Positions 1 to 5,045 of a DNA stretch of 5,045 nucleotides are shown piece after piece. The stretch spans positions 1 to 5,045 of the forward strand of contig DRLE01000222.1 of NCBI GenBank assembly GCA_011051475.1, read 5' to 3'. This DNA is from Gammaproteobacteria bacterium (GTDB lineage: Bacteria > Pseudomonadota > Gammaproteobacteria > SZUA-229). Within the stretch, counting starts at the first letter, position 1. Each line of letters begins with the position of its first letter. The notes under the pieces are model-generated. The model worked only from the letters and a program-made list of their open reading frames with translations, did not search any database and was not told the origin of the DNA. The position numbers and the translations under genes are program-made.

Positions 1-1
1 C

Positions 2-679
2 GATGGCCAGTGGGTGGTCAATGAATGGCTGAAAAAGGCCGTGCTGCTGTCCTTCCGCATTAACGACAACGAGTTTATCAAGGGTGGTTTCACCAACTAC
101 TACGACAAGGTCAACTCCAAGTTCGCCGACTACAATACCCGTGACTTCCGCGAGTCCGGCGTGCGCGTGGTGCCACCGGCCACGGCCCGCTTCGGCTCCT
201 ATATCGCCCCCAGCGTGGTGCTGATGCCCTCCTATGTAAATATCGGCGCCTATGTCGATTCCGGCACCATGGTCGATACCTGGGCCACCGTCGGCTCCTG
301 CGCGCAGATCGGCAAGAACGTACACCTCTCCGGCGGTGTCGGCATCGGCGGCGTACTCGAACCCCTGCAGGCCGCGCCCACCATTATCGAAGACAACTGC
401 TTTATCGGCGCGCGCTCGGAAGTGGTTGAAGGCGTTATCGTCGAGGAAGGCTCGGTGATTTCCATGGGCGTCTATATCGGCCAGAGCACCAAAATCTTCA
501 ACCGCATGACCGGCGAAGTTACCTACGGCCGCATTCCCGCCGGCTCGGTCGTCGTATCCGGCAACCTGCCATCGAAAGACGGCAGCTACAGCCTGTACTG
601 CGCGGTTATCGTCAAGCAGGTAGACGAAAAGACCCGTGGCAAGGTTGGGCTTAATGAACTGCTGCGTGATATAGACTAA
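2..679 (+). CDS. dapD: 2,3,4,5-tetrahydropyridine-2,6-dicarboxylate N-succinyltransferase, 5'-truncated by window edge
   Basis: DapD transfers succinyl from succinyl-CoA to tetrahydrodipicolinate, a cytoplasmic step of the succinylase route to diaminopimelate and lysine. The frame is open from base 2, so the gene begins before the window; 225 residues are visible against about 274 in E. coli DapD, so about 50 N-terminal residues are missing. The GTG at 14 lies inside conserved sequence (DGQWVVNEWLKKAVLLSFR) and is not the start. The middle is a left-handed parallel beta-helix of hexapeptide repeats, with family stretches such as MPSYVNIGAYVDSGTMVDTW, SCAQIGKNVHLSGGVGIGG and DNCFIGARSEVVEGVIVEEG. 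The C-terminus KTRGKVGLNELLRDID closely matches the E. coli ending. It is the shorter E. coli-type form. The stop TAA is 125 bp before the arsC-like gene. Nothing looks damaged. Confidence 0.97.
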   Translation, partial: DGQWVVNEWLKKAVLLSFRINDNEFIKGGFTNYYDKVNSKFADYNTRDFRESGVRVVPPATARFGSYIAPSVVLMPSYVNIGAYVDSGTMVDTWATVGSCAQIGKNVHLSGGVGIGGVLEPLQAAPTIIEDNCFIGARSEVVEGVIVEEGSVISMGVYIGQSTKIFNRMTGEVTYGRIPAGSVVVSGNLPSKDGSYSLYCAVIVKQVDEKTRGKVGLNELLRDID

Positions 680-692
680 AAATAAAAGCATT

Positions 693-791
693 AACCACAG
701 AGGACACAGAGATTTTATTTTGTTTCGCGCCTTCGGCGGCGAAACAAAATAACAAGGCTTTTCTCTGTGAACCTCTGTGTCCTCTGTGGTT
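693..791. repeat. Inverted-repeat element 1 (ACAGAG family) between dapD and the arsC-like gene
   Basis: Perfect 19-bp inverted arms, aaccacagaggacacagag at 693-711 and its reverse complement at 773-791, enclose a smaller perfect hairpin (717-750). The right arm continues inward to a 29-bp unit (763-791) that is identical to both arms of the element at 2859-3088; the left arm lacks the inner 10 bp (gttcacagag). The element leaves exactly 13 bp on each side of the spacer, so it fills nearly the whole gap, and its right end is 13 bp before the ATG at 805. It has no coding capacity; short frames across it give peptides such as QRTQRFTEK, which I recall as frequent spurious translations in environmental genomes. 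I see no clear target-site duplication. It could be a MITE- or REP-like mobile repeat, an RNA structural element, or both. Confidence 0.9.
717..750. other. Perfect 12-bp stem-loop in the core of element 1
   Basis: attttgtttcgc (717-728) pairs exactly with gcgaaacaaaat (739-750). The 10-base loop can form a further 3-bp GCC/GGC stem at 729-731/735-737. In a dapD transcript this would be a stable hairpin nested in the 19-bp outer stem. It is not a canonical Rho-independent terminator: the 3' side ends in an A-run and is followed by aacaaggc, with only four T residues at 759-762. It could still protect dapD mRNA from 3' decay or lower read-through into the next gene. Confidence 0.75.
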
Positions 792-804
792 CAAAAAGAA
801 CACG

Positions 805-1155
805 ATGAACACTATGATTAAAATCTACGGCATCCCTAACTGCGACACCATGAAAAAGGCGCGCAAATGGCTGGAGCAACATAACCTTGAATACGAATTC
901 CACGATTACAAGAAACTCGGCGTCCCCGAAGACAAACTGAAACACTGGGTCAAGACCGCCGGCTGGGAGGCCCTGCTCAATAAACGCGGCACCACCTGGC
1001 GCAAGCTGGACGAATCCGTTAAAAACAGCATCGACGAAGAAAAGGCCATTCAGATTATGCTGGAAAACCCCAGCATTATTAAGCGCCCGGTACTGGAACA
1101 GGACAATATTCTGCTGATTGGGTTCAGGGAAGAGGAATACCAGACACTACTGTAA
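805..1155 (+). CDS. yffB: ArsC/Spx-family thiol reductase, YffB type
   Basis: A small cytoplasmic protein of 116 residues with a thioredoxin-like ArsC fold, the usual length for YffB proteins. The N-terminal strand and active-site segment read IKIYGIPNCDTMKKARKWLE, with the single active-site cysteine at residue 13 (CDTM, not the CxxC of Spx). The segment NPSIIKRPVL at residues 88-97 is the conserved Arg-Pro region of the ArsC fold. YffB of Pseudomonas aeruginosa has been proposed from its structure to be a glutathione-dependent thiol reductase; arsenate reduction is not established for this subgroup. I chose the ATG at 805, preceded by a weak purine-rich aaagaa; the ATG at 814 is an alternative that would start directly at MIKIYGI. 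Association with dap genes is recalled for this family. Without its own clear promoter it may depend on read-through from dapD across element 1. Confidence 0.92.
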   Translation: MNTMIKIYGIPNCDTMKKARKWLEQHNLEYEFHDYKKLGVPEDKLKHWVKTAGWEALLNKRGTTWRKLDESVKNSIDEEKAIQIMLENPSIIKRPVLEQDNILLIGFREEEYQTLL

Positions 1156-1167
1156 ACCGGCATCGGC

Positions 1168-1710
1168 TCAGGAAGTCAGCACGCTTGAACCGGCAACTTC
1201 AACCGTTTCAAACACTGACTCCAGCCAGCGAAACATCATCTTGCGCGCATAGGGCTCCGCCCGGTCATCCTCGGCTTCGCTGTCTCGGCGCATGATGGTC
1301 AGCACCAGCTCGATCTTTAACGTATCCGGCGTATAGTGCTGCGCCAGTTTTTCAAGCGCATCTTTCTGGTTCGGCCTGACCCTGGGCATGGAAAAGGCCA
1401 GGTTCTGTATCGACTGAAAACTGACCGAGGAAAAGATCGGTCGCAGCTGTTTCTGTATGATCTCGCGCGCCAGTTTCGCCGCCAGCCAGGACACCTGCTC
1501 GGCCGACTCGATCAGCTCGGGATCGACGCCTTCCCTGCCCCTGAAAAACTCAATGGCCGGGTAATAACCCTCGCCACTGGAACGCGCATAGTCATCGGCA
1601 ATGGTGGCAAGCGTCCTGCCGATAATACTGGCGGAGCACGGCAGGTGCTGCTGCAGGGTTTCGGCCTTTAGCTGAACATTCAACGTCACCAGGGTTCTGT
1701 CGAAACGCAT
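1168..1710 (-). CDS. Uncharacterised 180-residue protein coupled to dsrS
   Basis: I do not recognise this protein. The start is the ATG at 1710-1708, which overlaps the dsrS stop codon as TGATG. The frame stays open upstream to 1857, but that part lies inside dsrS and reads as out-of-frame composition (many His, Cys, Arg and Gly). The protein begins MRFDRTLVTLNVQLKAETL, has no signal peptide or membrane segment, and is predicted soluble and cytoplasmic. Visible features are a Gly-Tyr-Tyr-Pro segment (residues 48-51), an FFRGREGVDPELIESAEQ stretch (55-72), a likely amphipathic helix at 68-90, a beta-like segment LKIELVLTIMRR (131-142), a charged SEAEDDRAEP stretch (144-153) and a final helix around 155-170. 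It has a single Cys (25). Its stop is 12 bp from the stop of the convergent arsC-like gene. The tight overlap with dsrS implies co-expression, perhaps a shared role. Confidence 0.8.
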   Translation of the reverse strand: MRFDRTLVTLNVQLKAETLQQHLPCSASIIGRTLATIADDYARSSGEGYYPAIEFFRGREGVDPELIESAEQVSWLAAKLAREIIQKQLRPIFSSVSFQSIQNLAFSMPRVRPNQKDALEKLAQHYTPDTLKIELVLTIMRRDSEAEDDRAEPYARKMMFRWLESVFETVEVAGSSVLTS

Positions 1711-1712
1711 CA
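1708..1712 (-). promoter_or_regulatory. TGATG stop/start overlap (translational coupling)
   Basis: On the minus strand the dsrS stop TGA (1712-1710) shares its A with the ATG (1710-1708) of the next gene. The bases just upstream, ctgaaagtgctgcgcggctg, contain no convincing Shine-Dalgarno, so the downstream gene probably relies on ribosomes finishing dsrS. This overlap decides the start of the downstream gene. Confidence 0.8.
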
Positions 1713-2834
1713 GCCGCGCAGCACTTTCAGTTGCTCGAATACCGGGTCGGTAACCGGCTTGATCTTCTTGCGCATGACCGTGCCAATGGCATCGGTGCGG
1801 GCAAAGATGGGGTTGACCAGCTTCACGCTCAAACAGGAAAGCGCGGTCATGGCACACAGATACGGCCTGACGGTTTCCGCATTGTCACCGACCGCCGTCA
1901 ATACCTGTGTAATCGCTTCATTATCACTATCACAGCAAGCTTCCGCTTCGCGGCAGATAGCCGCCATGTCATCCTCGGTGAATGTTTGCGGGGTAATGGC
2001 CGAGAAATAGTTTGCCACCGCATCCAGCAGCGATACCACCACGTCCTGATTACCCGGTTTTTTAAAGGCATTTTCACAGGTCTGGATAAAGGCCTGCCCC
2101 TTAGCGCTTAAAACCTTCTCCAGCAGGGTGGCATAGGGATTGGCCTGCTCGATCAATGGCTGCAGCGGCTCGCTGACAGTATCATACAGGGGATGCGCAT
2201 CCGCCTCTACCGGCAGGTCATCGGCAAGGGCGTGCAGAAAACCGACATAGAAGCTGCGCTTGGTTTTGGTCTTCGCCCAGAGTTTCTGTTTTTCCTCTTC
2301 GCTGATCAGACCCGGCTGCAGCACCAGGCGCACCGACTCGATCATATCGCGCTGCTCTTCCTCGAAGGGCAGAAACTCCAGCAGAAACTCGGCCAGTTCC
2401 CTGCCGGTTTTCCCCTGCGCGACAGCGGGTTTTTCCAGCATGCGCCGCGCGTTTTCCGCCGTCGGCATGCACCACCAGGCGCGCGCGGCCAGCTCATCGG
2501 TCAGCCCCGGCGCATGCACCGCCGCCACCACGGCCTCCTGCTCACCGAGCAGCAATAACTGCGCCAGGCTCTCATCACGCGCCTGCCCCATACGCGTCCA
2601 GCGCTTGAGGTAAACCGGATAACCGCCGGGCGAGCCCATCACATGCGTACTGAACATGGCCTTGATTTCCCTGATATAGGCCTCGTCCTTGCCAACAGGA
2701 TTGAGCGGGATTTTCGCCTCGCCCTTGGCGGTGAGCGCATAGACGATCATCTTCGATTCATCGATGCGCACGGCGTGCAGTTCCTGCGAAAGCAGGACAT
2801 TGAGGCGGAGATTGTCTTCGGCAGATAAAGTCAT
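1710..2834 (-). CDS. dsrS: DsrS-like cytoplasmic protein of unknown biochemical function
   Basis: A 374-residue soluble protein without signal peptide or membrane segment. I recognise it from the N-terminal region: IDESKMIVYALT (residues 24-35) and the strongly conserved-looking GSPGGYPVYLKRWTRMGQ (67-84), followed by ARDESLAQLLLLGEQEAVVAAVHAPGL (85-111) and the aromatic AARAWWCMPTAENARRMLE. The rest looks all-helical, with a Cys pair CC at 300-301. dsrS is named from the end of the Allochromatium vinosum dsr cluster (dsrAB...NRS), where it is a conserved cytoplasmic protein reported to influence dsr expression rather than to be a catalytic subunit; that is recalled, not shown here. No other dsr gene is in the window. 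The ATG at 2834 has only a weak distant AGG upstream. It overlaps the next gene by one base, and the repeat element at 2859-3088 lies 24 bp upstream of its start. The family name is likely but rests on memory. Confidence 0.7.
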   Translation of the reverse strand: MTLSAEDNLRLNVLLSQELHAVRIDESKMIVYALTAKGEAKIPLNPVGKDEAYIREIKAMFSTHVMGSPGGYPVYLKRWTRMGQARDESLAQLLLLGEQEAVVAAVHAPGLTDELAARAWWCMPTAENARRMLEKPAVAQGKTGRELAEFLLEFLPFEEEQRDMIESVRLVLQPGLISEEEKQKLWAKTKTKRSFYVGFLHALADDLPVEADAHPLYDTVSEPLQPLIEQANPYATLLEKVLSAKGQAFIQTCENAFKKPGNQDVVVSLLDAVANYFSAITPQTFTEDDMAAICREAEACCDSDNEAITQVLTAVGDNAETVRPYLCAMTALSCLSVKLVNPIFARTDAIGTVMRKKIKPVTDPVFEQLKVLRG

Positions 2835-2858
2835 TTTTTGTTGGTAACCTGTTGTTTA

Positions 2859-3088
2859 TTTTTAACCACAGAGGACACAGAGGTTCACAGAGTTTTTTTA
2901 TTATGATTTATTTGTTTTTGTGAAAATAGATGTAAGGGCGGACAATTCCGCGAAGACACCCTGAATATATTCGAACGATAATTTCCAGTTCACATGCTGC
3001 TCGCGGAATTATCCGCTACTACAGATGGCTGCACCAATAATAAAAAAGCTTTTCCTCTGTGAACCTCTGTGTCCTCTGTGGTTAAAAA
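2859..3088. repeat. Inverted-repeat element 2 (ACAGAG family) between the VWA gene and dsrS
   Basis: Perfect 34-bp inverted arms at 2859-2892 and 3055-3088. Each holds the same 29-bp unit (2864-2892 and 3055-3083) as the right arm of element 1, plus five outer T/A pairs. Pairing resumes further in: ttttttattat at 2894-2904 matches the reverse complement of 3037-3047. The right arm also shares an adjacent gctttt (3048-3053) with element 1 (757-762), so the two right ends are related beyond the arm. The core between the arms is longer than in element 1, unrelated to it, and holds a second inverted repeat at 2938-3016. The element takes up most of the 278-bp spacer between two minus-strand genes. 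I see no convincing promoter for dsrS in it and no transposase. Confidence 0.9.
2938..3016. repeat. Nested inverted repeat inside element 2
   Basis: gcggacaattccgcga (2938-2953) and the reverse complement of 3001-3016 (gcggataattccgcga) match at 15 of 16 bases, separated by 47 bp. Each arm is also a small dyad, GCGGA and TCCGC around four bases (2938-2951 and 3003-3016), so each could act as a protein-binding half-site or form a small hairpin. The outer flank keeps a matching tgta on both sides four bases away. The sequence is unrelated to the ACAGAG arms and to the core of element 1. It may be a second small mobile repeat inserted in the first, or a paired operator site. Confidence 0.75.
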
Positions 3089-3112
3089 AGTATCCCGGCA
3101 ACACCCCAGAAC

Positions 3113-4372
3113 CTAATTCAACTGCACCCGAACCCCGAACGGCACCCTGGCCTTGCCCTTCACCAGCCAGGTCACCGGATAGTCGGGCTCGACATCGGGA
3201 AACACACCTTCGGCATCGGTAAAGTACACCACCAGATCCGGCGCCCGGTCCTGCTCATCCACCCATTCGAATACCGGGCGGAAGTTGGTGCCGCCACCGC
3301 CTCGGATTTCAATATCAAACCTGAACTCGTCCCAGGCCTCGAAACGCCAGGGGCAGCCGTAGTTCAGCTGCGAGTCACAGGTCAGCAGGGTAACGCTGGC
3401 GCGCACCTGGCTCTTGATGGCGTCGATCTCGGAGATAAACTCCTGTATCTCCTCCTGGTCGATCGAGCCGGAGGTGTCCACTGCCACGACGATATTGGTT
3501 TCGTGACTGCGCATACTGGGAAACACCGCCGGGTTGCCGCGGCGGGTGGATGGCCGGGTATAGCTGTAATCTTCACGCGCGGTGGCGGTCATATAGCGCG
3601 CCAGCAGCATGCGCCAGGGCAGTTTCGGCTGCAGCAGGTGATCGACCATGCGCGCCATCTCGCCTTCCAGCTTGCCCGACTGCAGCGCCTGCTGCGCGGC
3701 GCCGGCCAGGCGCTGTTCCCACTGCAGGCTGAGATCATCTTCTTCCTGCGCCGACATGCCCATGGGCTGCTGCGCCAGACCACCCATGCCGGCATCGTCC
3801 TGATTCTGGTCCTGCTCGCCCTGACCTTCACTCTGCTCGTCGTTTTCCCTTTCGTTTTTATTACCGCCGCCGCTATTGTCCTGTTTTGACTGCTGATCAT
3901 CGTTGTCGCTATCGTCCGAGCGCTTCTGGTTTTCCAGATCACGCTCGCCGTCATTGTCATTGTCTTCCAGGCAGGGATAGATCTCCTCGGCGGTCATGCC
4001 CTCGTATTCGATCAGGTGCGCGGCATCGGGCGTGGGTTTCAAACCGTCTTTAATCAGTAAGGGGTTGACGGCGTAATCGCAGGCCAGGTCCCAGCGGTGC
4101 TTGACCCGGTGGCCGCGACGATGAAAATGCGACAGCGCGCAATGCAGGGCCTCGTGCGACAGCGCAAACTGCGTCTGCTCCTGGTCGAGCGCGTCGATAT
4201 AGTGCGGGTTGTAGTAGAAGGTTTTGCCGTCGCTGAAAGTGGTCTCACACCACTTCTCGTCCGCCGCCACCATAGGCAAACGCAAAACCAGCGCGCCGAG
4301 GAAAGGCTTGTCCAGAATCAGGCGGGTTCTGGCGGTGGCGAGTTTCTGTTCTACATCAGGATAATCGCTCAT
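3113..4372 (-). CDS. HExxH putative metallopeptidase / VWA-like domain protein (DUF2201 type)
   Basis: A 419-residue soluble protein in two domains. The N-terminal domain carries LSHEALHCALSHFHRRGHR, with HEALH at residues 73-77 as an HExxH zinc-site motif, followed by WDLACDYAVNPLL (94-106); this matches the DUF2201 N-terminal putative metallopeptidase. Residues about 135-210 are an acidic, Asn/Gln/Gly-rich, probably disordered linker. The C-terminal domain is VWA-like with a full-looking MIDAS: D299, S301 and S303 in VDTSGSI, T362 in GGGGTNF and D386 in YFTDAEG. No signal peptide is seen. The ATG at 4372 gives the longest frame, with only a weak Shine-Dalgarno. The upstream gene encodes a MoxR-type AAA+ ATPase, the typical partner of such proteins, as in CbbQ/CbbO, NorQ/NorD and RavA/ViaA. 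By inference the pair remodels or matures a protein target; peptidase activity and target are unknown. The two genes are separated by 130 bp holding a repeat. Confidence 0.9.
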   Translation of the reverse strand: MSDYPDVEQKLATARTRLILDKPFLGALVLRLPMVAADEKWCETTFSDGKTFYYNPHYIDALDQEQTQFALSHEALHCALSHFHRRGHRVKHRWDLACDYAVNPLLIKDGLKPTPDAAHLIEYEGMTAEEIYPCLEDNDNDGERDLENQKRSDDSDNDDQQSKQDNSGGGNKNERENDEQSEGQGEQDQNQDDAGMGGLAQQPMGMSAQEEDDLSLQWEQRLAGAAQQALQSGKLEGEMARMVDHLLQPKLPWRMLLARYMTATAREDYSYTRPSTRRGNPAVFPSMRSHETNIVVAVDTSGSIDQEEIQEFISEIDAIKSQVRASVTLLTCDSQLNYGCPWRFEAWDEFRFDIEIRGGGGTNFRPVFEWVDEQDRAPDLVVYFTDAEGVFPDVEPDYPVTWLVKGKARVPFGVRVQLN

Positions 4373-4416
4373 ACTTGATTATTACAACTCACAAAAACAC
4401 ATGGTTGTTTTTTTAT

Positions 4417-4494
4417 CCGCAAATAAACGCGAATAAACGCTATTAAAAGCATTTTCAGCATGAAACATTTGCGTTCATTTGCGTTCATTTGCGG
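4417..4494. repeat. Inverted-repeat element 3 (10-bp unit family) between the ATPase and VWA genes
   Basis: The left arm 4417-4440 (ccgc, aaataaacgc, gaataaacgc) and the right arm 4471-4494 (gcgttcattt twice, then gcgg) pair at 21 of 24 positions around a 30-base AT-rich loop. The right arm is an exact tandem of a 10-bp unit; the left arm has two diverged units. Units of the type gcgttcatt(t/c) are a pattern I recall as common in intergenic regions of environmental bacteria. The element lies between two genes expected to be co-transcribed, on whose message it would form a stem-loop. The surrounding spacer (4373-4502) is AT-rich and holds nothing else I can identify. Confidence 0.85.
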
Positions 4495-4502
4495 AAAATT
4501 TA

Positions 4503-5045
4503 TCAATAGAGCATAAGGTCGGCAATCTTGTCCGCCCAGCTGGCAAACTCCGGTACGCTGAAAATCTCCTCGCCTATCGCCCGGTGCATGTCGGAGACCA
4601 TCATCACGCCCATTTCGCGCTGCGGGAAGTTATTGGCATAGTTGAGGATATTGCCATGCACCTTCTGCGCCTCGGCGGTCTCTTTGGCGCGAATGGCGCG
4701 ACCGACCAGAGCGGTGGCGACGGCGTACTGCAGGTCGATTTCCTTTGGCGTGTCCACGGCCTCGCCATTGACGATGGCATCCAGGTCTGGCATCTGGTCG
4801 AGGCTGGCGATAAAGGCGGCCAGTTCGATGCCGGCGGCCTTGCCGACACAGGCCTGCAGCGCGCCGGAGAACAGCTCGGGATGGTCTTCAAACTTGTGCA
4901 GGGCGCGGTGGGCGAATTCCCAGGAACGCGGCGAGGGAAAAGCCACCGGGTTCTGCGAGGCGTCGAACTCGAACAGCAGGTCCTGACGGAAACGCAAAAA
5001 GGCGATGACGCGCTCGTCGATGCCGTTGGCATAGGCCCAGGCCAC
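4503..5045 (-). CDS. MoxR-type AAA+ ATPase, C-terminal part (5' end beyond window)
   Basis: The frame is open to the right edge, so only the last 180 residues are present; the GTG at the edge is an internal codon. The Walker A and B motifs would lie outside the window. What is visible is the lid region: AWAYANGIDERVIAFLRFRQDLL, then FPSPRSWEFAHRAL (residues 36-49), where PRSW is the typical sensor-2 arginine segment (R40) of AAA_5/MoxR ATPases. A helical C-terminal extension follows, with NFPQREMGVMMVSDMHRAIG at 139-158. This C-terminus is characteristic of ATPases encoded beside DUF2201/VWA genes, and the next gene downstream is such a gene. The product is expected to be a cytoplasmic hexameric ATPase that acts with the VWA protein on an unknown substrate. 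The assignment rests on the sensor-2 region and the neighbour. Confidence 0.82.
   Translation of the reverse strand: MAWAYANGIDERVIAFLRFRQDLLFEFDASQNPVAFPSPRSWEFAHRALHKFEDHPELFSGALQACVGKAAGIELAAFIASLDQMPDLDAIVNGEAVDTPKEIDLQYAVATALVGRAIRAKETAEAQKVHGNILNYANNFPQREMGVMMVSDMHRAIGEEIFSVPEFASWADKIADLMLY

Noticed and set aside
717..750. Rho-independent terminator for dapD
   Set aside because: The stem is strong, but the T-rich side is upstream and the A-rich side downstream, the reverse of a terminator for the plus strand, and no adequate T-run follows.
693..791. CRISPR array
   Set aside because: The repeats are inverted pairs, not regularly spaced direct repeats with unique spacers, and no cas gene is present.
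1711..1857. Upstream extension of the 180-residue gene to an ATG at 1857
   Set aside because: It lies wholly within the dsrS 3' end in another frame and its composition (many His, Cys, Gly, Arg) looks like a frame shadow; the ATG at 1710 in TGATG is the natural start.
2835..2870. Promoter for dsrS on the minus strand (TAAAAT-like -10)
   Set aside because: No acceptable -35 at the right distance, and the AT-rich flank of the repeat gives such matches by chance.
2901..2993. A 30-codon minus-strand frame starting at GTG (VNWKLSFEYIQ...) within element 2
   Set aside because: An open stretch this short is expected by chance, there is no Shine-Dalgarno, and it overlaps the nested inverted repeat. 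I found no recognisable motif.
3025..3222. Plus-strand 65-residue frame including LFLCEPLCPLWL
   Set aside because: It reads across the repeat arm and then antisense to the VWA gene. This peptide is a product of the repeat sequence, not a gene.
4384..4414. acaac/gttgt hairpin followed by seven T residues as a plus-strand terminator
   Set aside because: Only five A/T-rich pairs around a 15-base loop, and no plus-strand gene ends here.

Overview
The window looks like a chromosomal segment of a gammaproteobacterium, probably one related to sulfur oxidisers. The dapD fragment is very close to the Escherichia coli-type DapD, and it is followed by an ArsC/YffB-like gene, an arrangement I recall from gammaproteobacteria. 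The window also carries a gene I recognise as dsrS, a name that comes from the dsr sulfur-oxidation cluster of purple sulfur bacteria such as Allochromatium vinosum. The genus cannot be fixed from sequence alone.

Left part, plus strand (1-1155): the 3' three quarters of dapD (lysine/diaminopimelate synthesis), a 125-bp spacer filled by an inverted-repeat element, then a complete arsC-like reductase gene (yffB family). dapE, which often lies next to yffB, is not in the window, because the following genes run the other way with only a 12-bp convergent gap.

Right part, minus strand (5045 down to 1168): four co-directional genes. In transcription order they are the C-terminal half of a MoxR-type AAA+ ATPase (cut by the window edge), a 419-residue protein that joins an HExxH putative metallopeptidase domain to a C-terminal VWA-like domain, dsrS, and a 180-residue protein I do not recognise. 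The last two overlap by one base (TGATG) and are almost certainly translated together. The ATPase and VWA genes form a recognisable pair of the MoxR/VWA kind, in which an AAA+ ring works with a VWA adaptor on a protein target. The target is unknown, and the link to dsrS is positional only.

All three spacers longer than 100 bp (680-804, 2835-3112, 4373-4502) are occupied by long inverted repeats. Two share identical 29-bp arms built on phased ACAGAG motifs but have unrelated cores. The third is a different AT-rich family built from 10-bp units. The second element also contains a separate nested inverted repeat. I see no tRNA, rRNA, CRISPR array, insertion sequence with a transposase, or phage gene. 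The genes look like ordinary chromosomal genes; the least explained material is the repeat set and the unrecognised gene coupled to dsrS.
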